A stretch of DNA of 63,805 nt from Phycisphaeraceae bacterium (GTDB lineage Bacteria > Planctomycetota > Phycisphaerae > Phycisphaerales > Phycisphaeraceae), in the NCBI GenBank assembly GCA_002704825.1, contig PAIY01000211.1:1-63805 (forward strand), in the 5' to 3' direction. Both the position numbers and the translations under genes were made by a program. The notes under the pieces were generated by a model, which made no database searches, was not told where the DNA came from, and saw only the letters and a list, made by a program, of their open reading frames with translations. Of this stretch, positions 10,090 through 19,315 are shown one piece after another; within the stretch, counting starts at the first letter, position 1; the number at the start of each line of letters is the position of its first letter.

Positions 10090-10299
10090 GACATTGTGGC
10101 TTTAGGTGTTGTCTGTCGATAATGCTTCTTCCTTTTGTTACTCCTGCGCCCCCGGATGACGGGAGTCCAATGGAACTTGCAGGTATGAACAGAATGCCAC
10201 TGGATTCCCGCCTTCGCGGGAATGACGAAATGAGAGATTCCTGTGCAGATTGATTCCTTTGAACATTTCAAGAGACACACATTGGACACAGGCAAGGAC
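10090..10299. other. Intergenic region with a palindromic repeat
   Basis: This 210-base stretch between the GH2-like gene and the FAD oxidoreductase contains the GTCATTCCCGC-type palindrome at 10204-10223. A degraded inverted relative (GGATGACGGGAGTCCAATGG) lies about 45 bases before it. The in-frame start at 10243 falls inside the repeat-flanking sequence, which argues for the later ATG at 10300 as the real start. Confidence 0.55.
10204..10223. repeat. REP-like palindrome ATTCCCGC-CTTC-GCGGGAAT
   Basis: Perfect 8-bp arms around CTTC form an intergenic hairpin, followed by GACGAAATGAGAGATTC. Closely related palindromes occur at 27066-27093 and in the terminal repeats of the element at 35882-36116. 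It is therefore one of a dispersed family. Confidence 0.75.
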
Positions 10300-12255
10300 A
10301 TGGCATATTCATATGACGTGGTGATCATCGGGGCGACGCCGGGGGGGATTGCTGCAGCGATTCGCTCGGCAAAGGAAGGGTTATCCGTCCTGCTTGCTGA
10401 GGCATCCAATCATGTGGGAGGCATGTGGACCAGTGGACTGCAGGGCTTGGACACACGCTATGCGGGGCATCGCTGCCCGGTGTTGACTGACTTTGTTTCA
10501 CGGGTTCAGCAGCATTATCGCAAGACGTTTGGTGAGCAGTCGCCGGAGTATGCCATCGCGTGCTTTGGTGATCCGACGTTGCATGGGCAGCGTCCCCGGT
10601 TCGAGCCGTCCGTAGCAGAAACAATCCTGCGTAAGATGATTGGTGAGCATGCCGGAATTCAATTGCAAACCGGTTGGCGATTGGCGCATGTGGTTTCAGA
10701 AAATACCGCAATCAGCCGCAATATCCGGCAGGTTCAATTGAGTTGCGTCACCGATCCACATCAACATTGCTGGGTGGATGCGCCGGTGTTTATTGATGCG
10801 ACGTATGAGGCGGACCTGGTTGCTGCAGCAGGGGCGCCTTTCCGATTGGGGCGTGAAGACCGGTCAGCGTTTAACGAACCGCATGCAGGCAAGTATTGGT
10901 CCACGCTTGAACCGATTGGTGAGATGGGGCTCAAAACATCCAAGCGTCTGAACCTGCATTATTTCAATCGCACCTCACGCCAGACTTTTAAAGAGAACAC
11001 CGGCAAGGGCGATCATGCGATTCAAGGTTATGCGTTGCGCATGACGTTAACCGATGATCCGGAAAACCGGGTGACGATTGAGAAGCCCGATGACTATGAC
11101 CGTCAGCGTTTTGTTGGCATGCTGGATCGCAGTCCTGAGGCACACACCAAAGGCTATCCCTTGTCCTCGCATTTTCTCAAGGGTGATATTGCCAGCATGC
11201 GCATCAACGCAACATTGCCAAACCGCAAAGCCGACTGGTTGGGCGTGAACTATGTCGGGCATAATCACGATTATCCGCAAGCGGATTGGCAACGGCGTCA
11301 GCAGCATTATCGCGAACATGCAAACCATTCACTGGGGGCTTTGTACTTTCTGCAACATGATGAACAGGTGCCGGCTCAAACGCGAAAAGCCCTGAAATCA
11401 TGGGGTTTGCCACGCGATGAGTATGTCGATAACCATCACTTGCCATGGATGATTTATATCCGTGAAGCAAGGCGACTCAAGGGCGTTTATACCTTTACCG
11501 AGCATGATGGCAGTCGACATCCGTTGCATCAACGGACACCGATTCACACGGACGCCGTTGCCTTTGCCGAGTGGCCGATGGATTCGCATGACTGTAATCC
11601 GGTGCGATTGGATGGGAGTTTGAATGATGGTGAATTCATTTTGGCCCAGGAGACGTTGCCATCGCAGATTTCCTATGGCTGTCTGATCAGTGATGCGGTT
11701 GAGAACCTGTTGGTGCCGGTGTGCATGTCAGCAACGCATGTGGGGTGGGGGACATTGCGCCTTGAGCCGGTTTTCGTTCACACCGGTGAAGTGGCTGGTT
11801 TGGCTGCTGCCATGTGTGTCCGTGAGAATACGACAGCGCGACAATTGAATGCGAGTGACCTTCAGAACCAATTGCTTCAGAGACAGGTGGTCATTTCGTA
11901 TCTCTCGGATGTGAAACTGGGGGACGTGTCGGATGCATCGCAGGCTTCCTTGCAGCTGCTCTCGACGCGCGGATTTTTCGGGGACTATGCAACGCACGCT
12001 GACCAACTACTCACACCAACCTTGGCACAGGCTTGGCAGCATATCCTCTCCGAGCTGTTGCAGGGAATCGGGGATGCCAACGCGTACGCCAGCAGTGTCT
12101 GCCAGGCGTTGGCAGGGGAGCCGTCCCAGGAACAAGTATCACCTCAACTGGCCGACAACATCGTCAAAGAACAGATCAAATGGGACTGGCAATCGCCGCA
12201 GACCATTGGTCAAGCTGCAGCACGCATCGCTACCGGCCTTTCAGAGCTTCGTTGA
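10300..12255 (+). CDS. FAD-dependent oxidoreductase (FAD_oxidored family)
   Basis: The 651-residue protein starts MAYSYDVVIIGATPGGIAAA, a Rossmann dinucleotide-binding motif at its N-terminus, with LLAEASNHVGGMWTSG as the FAD-contact region that follows. FIDATYEADLVAAAGAPFRLGREDRSAFNE fits the FAD-dependent oxidoreductases of the PF12831 type, which are common in planctomycete sugar loci. A further FAD-linked stretch near the C-terminus reads VPVCMSATHVGWGTLRLEP. No signal peptide is visible, so a cytoplasmic location is likely. AAGGA six bases before ATG 10300 supports this start over an in-frame one at 10243. It is followed by a sugar ABC importer, so it may oxidise an imported sugar derivative. 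The substrate is unknown. Confidence 0.8.
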   Translation: MAYSYDVVIIGATPGGIAAAIRSAKEGLSVLLAEASNHVGGMWTSGLQGLDTRYAGHRCPVLTDFVSRVQQHYRKTFGEQSPEYAIACFGDPTLHGQRPRFEPSVAETILRKMIGEHAGIQLQTGWRLAHVVSENTAISRNIRQVQLSCVTDPHQHCWVDAPVFIDATYEADLVAAAGAPFRLGREDRSAFNEPHAGKYWSTLEPIGEMGLKTSKRLNLHYFNRTSRQTFKENTGKGDHAIQGYALRMTLTDDPENRVTIEKPDDYDRQRFVGMLDRSPEAHTKGYPLSSHFLKGDIASMRINATLPNRKADWLGVNYVGHNHDYPQADWQRRQQHYREHANHSLGALYFLQHDEQVPAQTRKALKSWGLPRDEYVDNHHLPWMIYIREARRLKGVYTFTEHDGSRHPLHQRTPIHTDAVAFAEWPMDSHDCNPVRLDGSLNDGEFILAQETLPSQISYGCLISDAVENLLVPVCMSATHVGWGTLRLEPVFVHTGEVAGLAAAMCVRENTTARQLNASDLQNQLLQRQVVISYLSDVKLGDVSDASQASLQLLSTRGFFGDYATHADQLLTPTLAQAWQHILSELLQGIGDANAYASSVCQALAGEPSQEQVSPQLADNIVKEQIKWDWQSPQTIGQAAARIATGLSELR

Positions 12256-12497
12256 TACCGAATCGGTCAAAAGGGTGACATGACTGCTTGATTTGCATCA
12301 GATTCTTCTGGCATCCGACGACTGCCTTTTTTATGCTTGGGGACCCGTTGTTTAAAAAGCATGATTCCATGCGCCTCTGACCACCTTCCGGATCAGGCAC
12401 AGAATGTGAAAAAAATCTCCCTGCAATCATTAATTCATTGAAAAATTTAAAAGCCGCTCTACAATATGACAGATTTGTAGATTTGGGAGTACCACGC
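12256..12497. other. Intergenic region upstream of the ABC importer
   Basis: About 240 bases with AT-rich sequence toward the 3' side. I see no convincing terminator, promoter pair or small gene. A TTG at 12438 keeps the downstream reading frame open but has no visible ribosome site. Confidence 0.4.
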
Positions 12498-15278
12498 TTG
12501 AGATACCACCACCCTGGTCATTTGCGGATATTATCCGGGCTCGTTCTGTTGTTGTCATTGCTGGTTGTAATGTGTGTAAGTCATGTTTCACATGCAGGAT
12601 ACATCGAGGATCGTGATGGGGTCACGGTCATTCATCTCAAAGTTGCGAACCTGCCTGATCCGTCCCGGACGGACACGGCTTCACGAGCGGATGTGGCGGC
12701 AGTGGCCCGTTTCAAGGAACGCTTTGCTGACATCTTCCGCGAAAAATACGCTCAGCAGTATAAGGACCATCCCGAGATTTACGGCAAGTACAATTGGGAC
12801 AACGTCCAGATCGAATTGCATAACTTCTCAGGCCTGAAAGTCGAGAGTGTGGAGACGGACCTGCTTGCCATTGCAGGTAACCTTGCGCCGGACGTGTTGT
12901 ATGTGAACTTCCGAAAAAGTGACACCTATATCCGCAACGGCTTTTTGTATCCGATGGATCAGTGGATCGACACACTGCCCAGGCAGGAGCTTGATCAGCG
13001 GGTGCATGACAAGATCTGGCCGGTGATCAAACGCAAGGGACCGACCGGGCAGAAGCATGTCTGGGCGATGCCCTACGGCGGTGCATTGGGTAAAGTGCTG
13101 CTGTTCCGCAAAGACCTTTTTGATGAAAACAATATTCCCTACCCGGATCTGAACTGGACGTGGGAGAAGATGTTTGATGCTGCCAGGCAACTGACCAAGC
13201 CAGCAGAGGATCAGTACGGATTGCTGCTGGGGCGTGGCAAGCATGAGTCTTGGTTCTGGGTGTCCTTTCTGTGGTCAGCTCGCAGTGACGTGATGACCTA
13301 CGACGAGCAGACAGATCAGTGGACCTGTGCGTTTAACACCGGTGATGCTGCCAAGGCGTTGGACATTTACACGCGTCTGAGTGCGGAAAAATGGATTGAT
13401 GACAACGGTCTGATTCGTCGCGGTTATAGCTCCAAGGACACGGCCGGCGCCAGTACCAAGTGGGATGAAGGCAAGATCGGGATGCATTTTGCCTACATCG
13501 ACGAGAAACTCTTTTCCACCATCAACCCTGATGTCACCGGCATGGTGCCTGTCCCGCTGGGACCGGCTGACGAGAACGGCAACCGTATGCGTGGTGGTGA
13601 GCTCAACAGTCGTATGCTCGGTATCTTTGCCGGGATTGATCATCCTGCTATTCGTGATGCGGCTTTTGAATACATCTGGTATTACGACTCAGATGAAGCC
13701 ACCCGCATCAAGACCAACGTCATGGTCGAAGGTGGTCTGGGGCGATTCGTCAATCCCAAGTATCTTCAGCGTTATGGCTACCATGATGTCCTGCAACTGA
13801 CCCCACGCGGTTGGGCAGAGACCTTCGAAATTGCAGTGAACACCGGCAAGCCCGAACCCTATGGCCGAAACAGTAACGTGGCCTACGACATGATGACGTT
13901 GCCTTTGCAGAAGGCCGAACAACTCATGATCAATGGCGATCTGGCCGACGACCAAGCGGTGCGCTTAAAGCAGTTCCAGGAGATTCTGGATGATGCGGTC
14001 GAGAAAGCCAATGAAAAAATGCTTGGCATACTCACTCCCGAGCAAAAGCGCACCCGTCGGATCACCGCTGCAGCCACATTGGTTCTGATTGTCATCGCGT
14101 TTGCTTTGGTGTTCCGTAAAGTGATCAAGACCTTCACCCCTCCCAGCACCTCTCTCGATGGAAAGCAGGTTCGCTGGGGGTTTAAAAAATACTGGTCGGC
14201 GTACCTGCTGCTTGTGCCGGCGTTGCTGACCATTCTCATGTGGCATTACGTCCCGCTTCTGCGCGGTTCGGTGATGGCTTTCATGGATTACAACATCATG
14301 GGCAATTCCAAGTTCACCGGCTTGGAAAACTTTGGCAATGTGCTTTTTGATGCAGCCTGGTGGCAGTCGGTGTACAACTCACTGCGATACTGTTTCCTGA
14401 TCATTGCTTTGACATTCCTGCCCCCGGTGATTCTGGCGATCCTGCTTCAGGAAGTCCCGCATGGCAAGCTGTTTTTCCGTACGGTGTTCTACCTGCCAGC
14501 GGTGATCACCGGCCTGGTGACCTTGCTGTTGTGGAAGATGTTCTACGCTCCGTCGGAGTCCGGTGCGCTCAATAAGGTGTTAATGCATATCCCCGCGATC
14601 GTCTTTGTCGCAGGTGGGGTGGTGATACTCATCTCCTGTCTGCTCTTTGCCAGACGACTGTTTTTCCATGAAGCCACCTTTGCTGCGGTCTGCTTTGTCC
14701 TGGCGGGTTTGTTCTTTGGCTTTGCGATTGTGTCACTGGCATCGCCGATTCTCATGCCCCGTGGTGAGTCGGTCGGACAATGGGTGGTTCATTTTGTCCC
14801 AAGACTCATTGATACCTTGCCCGAACCCTATCAGTGGTTAAGCAACAGCAACACGGCCATGATCGCCTGTGTGATTCCCATGGTCTGGGCAGGCATGGGC
14901 CCGGGTTGTCTGATTTATCTGGCAGCTCTCAAGGGCATTCCCGATGACTACTACGAAGCGGCGGACCTGGATGGTGCAGGCTTCATCGACAAGATTCTGT
15001 TTGTGGTCTTCCCGATTTTAAAACCGTTGGTGATCATCAACTTTGTCGGCGTCTTCATCACCGCCTGGATGAGTTCAGCCAATATTCTTGCGTTGACCGC
15101 AGGCGGTGCCAACACCGAAGTGGCGGGGCTGCGAATTTTCTACGAAGCGTTTACGTACCTGAAAATGGGACCGGCAACGGCGATGGCGTGGCTGCTTGGT
15201 TTCATGATGATCGGCTTTACAGTCTACCAGTTGCGTATCCTCAGCCGTTTGGAATTCAAGACCACCGGCAAGAAATGA
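12498..15278 (+). CDS. Sugar ABC importer: solute-binding protein fused to a MalF-type permease
   Basis: The frame encodes about 926 residues. A signal-anchor helix (LSGLVLLLSLLVVMCVSHVSHA) is followed by a roughly 450-residue extracellular solute-binding domain (VTVIHLKVANLPDPS, GKVLLFRKDLFDENNIPYP, KWDEGKIGMHFAY). Next come a membrane helix (VLIVIAFALVFRKVI) and a complete MalF-like permease with the EAA loop (YYEAADLDGAGFIDKILFVV) that contacts the ATPase. In most CUT1 importers the binding protein and permease are separate, so this is a true fusion in one frame. I prefer the TTG at 12498 because GGGAG lies 8 bases upstream; TTG 12438 would add 20 residues. The partner permease follows after 98 bases. 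No ATPase gene is present, so a shared ATPase encoded elsewhere is expected. Confidence 0.85.
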   Translation: MRYHHPGHLRILSGLVLLLSLLVVMCVSHVSHAGYIEDRDGVTVIHLKVANLPDPSRTDTASRADVAAVARFKERFADIFREKYAQQYKDHPEIYGKYNWDNVQIELHNFSGLKVESVETDLLAIAGNLAPDVLYVNFRKSDTYIRNGFLYPMDQWIDTLPRQELDQRVHDKIWPVIKRKGPTGQKHVWAMPYGGALGKVLLFRKDLFDENNIPYPDLNWTWEKMFDAARQLTKPAEDQYGLLLGRGKHESWFWVSFLWSARSDVMTYDEQTDQWTCAFNTGDAAKALDIYTRLSAEKWIDDNGLIRRGYSSKDTAGASTKWDEGKIGMHFAYIDEKLFSTINPDVTGMVPVPLGPADENGNRMRGGELNSRMLGIFAGIDHPAIRDAAFEYIWYYDSDEATRIKTNVMVEGGLGRFVNPKYLQRYGYHDVLQLTPRGWAETFEIAVNTGKPEPYGRNSNVAYDMMTLPLQKAEQLMINGDLADDQAVRLKQFQEILDDAVEKANEKMLGILTPEQKRTRRITAAATLVLIVIAFALVFRKVIKTFTPPSTSLDGKQVRWGFKKYWSAYLLLVPALLTILMWHYVPLLRGSVMAFMDYNIMGNSKFTGLENFGNVLFDAAWWQSVYNSLRYCFLIIALTFLPPVILAILLQEVPHGKLFFRTVFYLPAVITGLVTLLLWKMFYAPSESGALNKVLMHIPAIVFVAGGVVILISCLLFARRLFFHEATFAAVCFVLAGLFFGFAIVSLASPILMPRGESVGQWVVHFVPRLIDTLPEPYQWLSNSNTAMIACVIPMVWAGMGPGCLIYLAALKGIPDDYYEAADLDGAGFIDKILFVVFPILKPLVIINFVGVFITAWMSSANILALTAGGANTEVAGLRIFYEAFTYLKMGPATAMAWLLGFMMIGFTVYQLRILSRLEFKTTGKK

Positions 15279-15376
15279 TTTGTTAATGACCGTGCCGCGG
15301 CGTTGGCAAATGCTCGGTGAGAAAATGAAAATGCCCTTGAAATAAAGGGTCAAATGCATAGACGGAAATATTTACC

Positions 15377-17287
15377 ATGCCCATGATTTCAACCATTGGT
15401 CGCAAGAGTCTGCGTGTTCGACTGCTCATCAGCGGGATTTACCTGCTATTGATCGTCGGCTCAATCACCATGGTCTATCCCTTCCTGTTGATGATCTCAG
15501 GCAGTACCAAGAGTTCAGTTGACCTCAACGAACTACGCATCGTCCCGGGTTTTCTAACACAGAATGACACGTTGTACCGCAAGTATATTGAAGGCTTGTT
15601 CAACGAGAAGATGGATCTGTTCAAGCTGACGTACAACGTGGATGATTCGAGTTTTGAATCCGCATCCGTGCCCCAGCAAGTCAATGACAAATACGTGGAT
15701 GCATGGGAAGCCTTCCTGGCTCAAGCCGATATGGGACCATACGCCAGTATGATCGGCATGATGGAAATGCCGGTGACCAAAACCGTGCAGGCCAAAATGC
15801 TGCGGACATTCATGGGGGAAATGGCCGACGCCAATGACGGGGATATTGAAAAAGTCAACGAAGCGCTGGGCACGCGTTTTGCCAGTTGGAGTTCCTTTGT
15901 CATCCGACCTCAACCGTATCTGCTTCGACGACAGATGCCCAACCCAACCCCGCTGAATGATCGACTCCAGGCATTCTACGCTCAGGCGCCGGATGTCTAT
16001 CGCTTTTATCCCAGTGTGACCGGCATGTATCGCAGCCTTTTTCTCAAGACACAGTACACCCGCGATATCGCTGAATACAACAAAGCCCATGGCACCCATT
16101 ACGAAAACTACAACCAGGTTCACCTGTCTCAGACCTATCCGGTCAATGGGACTGATCTGGAAAAAGAAGACTGGGAAAACTTCGTCCGCCAGACCATCAA
16201 CCTGCTTTGGCTGGATGCAGATGAATCCGCCCGTCCGATTTTTACGCGCTTTCTCAAAGCCAAGTATCAAACCATCGATGCGGTCAATGAAGCCTATGCC
16301 ACCAGCTATGCAAGCTTTGATCAGGTTCCGATGGGGGGCTTGCCTTACACCACGCCGCAGCATCTGGTTGACTGGCAGAGCATGATCGAAGGTTGGGTTG
16401 ACGCTCAATCCGGTGATCGATTGATCATCCCCATTGAGGCGATTCGTTTTGACTCGGTGGACTTTCGCTTTGCCGATTACCTGATGAAGCAGCATGGCTC
16501 GATTGAGCAAGTCAACGCTGCCTTGGGGACGGATTTTCACAGCAAGCAGGATATCACGACCCCGCAGCAGCAGTGGCATTACCGCATGTTCCAAACCAGG
16601 ACAAGCGATCTGAAATGGGAGTTTCTGGTTCGCAACTACATCACGGTAATCAACTACATCGTGCTTCACGGTCGCGGTGTGTTTAACACGGTGGTTTACT
16701 GTGCGCTGGCGATTCTCTCAGCGTTGATCGTCAACCCGATGGCGGCTTATGCCATGAGTCGGTACAAGATGCCTTCGACTTACAAGGTGCTTTTGTTCCT
16801 GATGCTGACGATGGCTTTCCCGCCGATGGTAACGCAGATTCCCAACTTCCTGATGCTCCGAGAGCTTGGTTTGCTCAACACGTTTGCAGCCCTGATTCTC
16901 CCGACCTTGGCCAACGGTTATGCCATTTTCCTGCTTAAGGGTTTCTTTGATTCATTGCCCAAGGAACTCTACGAATCCGCCTCATTGGATGGTGCCAACG
17001 AATGGGTGATGTTCTGGCAGATTACCATGAATCTCTCCAAGCCGATTCTGGCTGTCATCGCGCTGCAAGCCTTTAACCATGCTTACGCCAACTTCATGTT
17101 TGCGCTGCTCACCTGTCAGGATGACAAGATGTGGACGTTGATGGTTTGGTTGTACCAGTTGCAGTCCGACAGTACACAGGGCGTGGTGTTCGCATCACTG
17201 ATGATCGCTGCCGTGCCGACGTTTTTGGTGTTTGTTTTCGCGCAAAACATCATCATGCGTGGTATCGTGGTGCCTGTGGAGAAATAA
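15377..17287 (+). CDS. MalG-type sugar ABC permease with a large extracytoplasmic insertion
   Basis: This 636-residue permease has its first membrane helix at about 16-38 (LISGIYLLLIVGSITMVYPF) and ends with a standard MalG core. That core holds helices from about 434 onward and the EAA loop LYESASLDGANEWVMFWQI near 533. Between helix 1 and helix 2 lies about 375 residues of soluble sequence where a typical family member has a few tens of residues. This insert carries four diverged copies of a motif, VNEALGTRFASW (about 155), YNKAHGTHYENY (about 230), VNEAYATSYASF (about 299) and VNAALGTDFHSK (about 375). They resemble the LNxxWGTxYxSW signature found in GH42-type enzymes. The gene follows the fusion permease and precedes a CBM9-like gene by 2 bases. 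It probably imports an oligosaccharide. Confidence 0.85.
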   Translation: MPMISTIGRKSLRVRLLISGIYLLLIVGSITMVYPFLLMISGSTKSSVDLNELRIVPGFLTQNDTLYRKYIEGLFNEKMDLFKLTYNVDDSSFESASVPQQVNDKYVDAWEAFLAQADMGPYASMIGMMEMPVTKTVQAKMLRTFMGEMADANDGDIEKVNEALGTRFASWSSFVIRPQPYLLRRQMPNPTPLNDRLQAFYAQAPDVYRFYPSVTGMYRSLFLKTQYTRDIAEYNKAHGTHYENYNQVHLSQTYPVNGTDLEKEDWENFVRQTINLLWLDADESARPIFTRFLKAKYQTIDAVNEAYATSYASFDQVPMGGLPYTTPQHLVDWQSMIEGWVDAQSGDRLIIPIEAIRFDSVDFRFADYLMKQHGSIEQVNAALGTDFHSKQDITTPQQQWHYRMFQTRTSDLKWEFLVRNYITVINYIVLHGRGVFNTVVYCALAILSALIVNPMAAYAMSRYKMPSTYKVLLFLMLTMAFPPMVTQIPNFLMLRELGLLNTFAALILPTLANGYAIFLLKGFFDSLPKELYESASLDGANEWVMFWQITMNLSKPILAVIALQAFNHAYANFMFALLTCQDDKMWTLMVWLYQLQSDSTQGVVFASLMIAAVPTFLVFVFAQNIIMRGIVVPVEK

Positions 17288-17289
17288 GG

Positions 17290-17991
17290 ATGTCGATCAC
17301 AACACAGTCTATGGATGTCAGCGAAATGTCCGCCTACCCTGTCACGCGCGTCAATCAACCGGCCGGCCAGTTACTGGGTTCATCGGATTGGCAGGCAATC
17401 CCGGCGTTGGACATAGCGCAGGTGCATGCCAGAAGTTCATCACATCAGCCGTCAACACAATGTCGCATGGCATGGCAAAGCGAGGGGATTCATCTGCGCT
17501 TTGATGTCGCGGATCAATATGTCTGTTGCCGACAGTCGCAGCACCAGGGCCCCATCTGCACGGACAGCTGTGTCGAAGCATTTTTGCAACCTGTCCCGGA
17601 GAAGGGGTATTTCAATTTTGAGATCAATCCTGCTGGGATGATTCATGCCAGTTATATCTATGACAACCGACGAACGTCTACTGGGTTTGAAGGTGTTTCA
17701 TACTTGAGTCCCACGCAACTGGAGCAAATCAAACTTACGCCGGTCTTTGATCAGCCTTTTGAGAATGAAATCACAGAGCCGTTGTCATGGTCGATGACTG
17801 TTTGGATTCCCGTGTCGATTTTTGAGGATTTTCTCGGGCCGATGGGCATCAGCGATCAGACCCGCTGGCGTGGGAATTTTTACAAGTGTGCGGACGCCTC
17901 GTCCCATCCGCATTGGTTAAGCTGGCAGTCCGTTGGTGAGCAACTCAGCTTTCACAAACCTGAGACTTTCGGATCGCTGATCTTCCGTTAA
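17290..17991 (+). CDS. CBM9-like carbohydrate-binding protein
   Basis: The 233-residue protein has the core pattern of family 9 carbohydrate-binding modules: IHLRFDVADQYVCC, CVEAFLQPVPEKGYFNFEINPAG, then WRGNFYKCADASSHPHWLSW close to the C-terminus. No signal peptide is visible, so it may be cytoplasmic or use another export route. ATG 17290 lies two bases after the permease stop, with AAGG overlapping that stop, so the two are co-transcribed. The reading frame is open further upstream inside the permease gene, but no start there is credible. It could handle a sugar imported by the adjacent transporter. Binding specificity is unknown, and I cannot exclude an enzymatic role. Confidence 0.75.
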   Translation: MSITTQSMDVSEMSAYPVTRVNQPAGQLLGSSDWQAIPALDIAQVHARSSSHQPSTQCRMAWQSEGIHLRFDVADQYVCCRQSQHQGPICTDSCVEAFLQPVPEKGYFNFEINPAGMIHASYIYDNRRTSTGFEGVSYLSPTQLEQIKLTPVFDQPFENEITEPLSWSMTVWIPVSIFEDFLGPMGISDQTRWRGNFYKCADASSHPHWLSWQSVGEQLSFHKPETFGSLIFR

Positions 17992-18022
17992 TACCCATCC
18001 CATCAAGAGCTCGTGCATGAAT

Positions 18023-18142
18023 GAGTAACGGGTGTTAACCCGGTGCCCCTTGGATTAACGTATGCGCAACGGGCACCGGATTAACATCCGGTGCTTAACA
18101 TTGAAAAATATCTGCATCATGTCCGCAGGCGGGCGTGACGAA
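18023..18142. repeat. Partial copy of the MITE-like/hairpin repeat
   Basis: GGGTGTTAACCCGGTGCCCC and GGGCACCGGATTAACATCC form a long imperfect hairpin. It is followed by TGCATCATGTCCGCAGGCGGG and GTGACG, which match the right end of the element at 35882-36116. No left terminal repeat is recognisable here, so this copy is degenerate or truncated. It lies between the convergent CBM9-like and M14 peptidase genes. Confidence 0.75.
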
Positions 18143-18176
18143 ATCGAAAAGTGGAGATTCTTTTCTTTGCACTAAA

Positions 18177-19313
18177 CTAATCGCTCGTGATAAAGCTCTT
18201 GATCCCGTTGGCAAGATCACGGCCGAACAGTCGTGCGTTATCCGCATCAATGATTTTGTCGCGTGCTTTGGCGTAGGGGATTTCAATCGTCGTGCCGAAC
18301 CGGACATGCTTCACGTCCGCTGCCCAAAGTCCGAAGCTGCATCCCTGTTTGTAGTTGTCCGCGGTGTTCCAGGCTGTGCCAAATGGGATGTTGTCCGACG
18401 GATCAAACGGCAGTGGGCCGGTGCTCGCTTTCTCAATGCAGTCACTGAATCGGTGCATGGCTTTGATATTGTCGTCACCACTTTTACCTGCCATGTAAAT
18501 GGCTTCGTTGTGATCGCTCTTGATCCACGGGCAATGCAGATCAAGCGCGAAATCAATCCCATGCGATGCAATCCGGCTGAATAAATCCTTGATGGGTTGC
18601 GTGGTCGGGTGAATCGGGTTCTCATCGTAATCACGGTTGTGATCGCGTGGCTTGCGGTTCTTGCCTTGATCACCAGCAATAACGCCATCGACATCCACAA
18701 ACGGGATCACGGTGAGATTCACATGTTCGTTAAACCATTGGCCGATTTCATTCTCATCCACAGCAGCATCAATGATGCCTTCCAGGACATAGCTGGCCAT
18801 CATCTCACAACAGTGATGACGGGCGGTGAGAAAGATGCGGTATTTCGCAGACGTTTCGTCAGCACCAATCTGCCAATAATCAACACGGTGTCCTTTAGGC
18901 GTCTGACATAGCAGGTGTTTTCGCAGATGCTTGCCATGATGCACCTCAAACGCCTTGAGGTGTCGGGTGACGTAGGGCATGGCCATGCTCAGGCGGTAAT
19001 CATCACAGTGATCCGGGATGGACACAGTAAAAGATTCGTCATCATTGACGATGGATGGATCAAGCCACTGCCAGGTAAAGCCTTCATCCAGACTCATGGC
19101 AGGGGCATGGTTGGTGAGCATGTTTCTCTCTGCAGGATGAAAATGCAACGTTTTGCCTGAGGCGTTTTTGACTGCAAAATACCAGTAAAACCAGTGTCCG
19201 TCGGTGTCCCGCAGGTCGGGTTTGAAATGGATGTGGCAATCCTGAATTTTGTCGATCAGGACGTTACCGCCTTCAATGGTGGCGTCGATGGAGAAGGTGG
19301 GGGAAGCAGGCAT
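18177..19313 (-). CDS. M14-family metallocarboxypeptidase (cytosolic carboxypeptidase-like)
   Basis: The 378-residue protein has an N-terminal beta-rich domain (about 1-130: DCHIHFKPDLRDTDGHWFYWYF) and a zinc carboxypeptidase domain. LTARHHCCEMM supplies the HxxE zinc motif, FALDLHCPW the third zinc ligand, and TTIEIPYAKA near the C-terminus the catalytic Glu. This two-domain layout matches cytosolic carboxypeptidases of the M14D type. Members remove C-terminal residues or peptide side-chain amino acids; the bacterial substrates are mostly unknown. There is no signal peptide. The start lies two bases after the stop of the upstream MarC gene, so the two are co-transcribed. Confidence 0.85.
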   Translation of the reverse strand: MPASPTFSIDATIEGGNVLIDKIQDCHIHFKPDLRDTDGHWFYWYFAVKNASGKTLHFHPAERNMLTNHAPAMSLDEGFTWQWLDPSIVNDDESFTVSIPDHCDDYRLSMAMPYVTRHLKAFEVHHGKHLRKHLLCQTPKGHRVDYWQIGADETSAKYRIFLTARHHCCEMMASYVLEGIIDAAVDENEIGQWFNEHVNLTVIPFVDVDGVIAGDQGKNRKPRDHNRDYDENPIHPTTQPIKDLFSRIASHGIDFALDLHCPWIKSDHNEAIYMAGKSGDDNIKAMHRFSDCIEKASTGPLPFDPSDNIPFGTAWNTADNYKQGCSFGLWAADVKHVRFGTTIEIPYAKARDKIIDADNARLFGRDLANGIKSFITSD

Positions 19314-19315
19314 GG

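Noticed and set aside
15554-16669. 371-residue open frame opposite the MalG-type permease
   Set aside because: It is antisense to a clear permease with EAA loop and helices, has no recognisable domain, and long antisense frames are expected from the codon bias.
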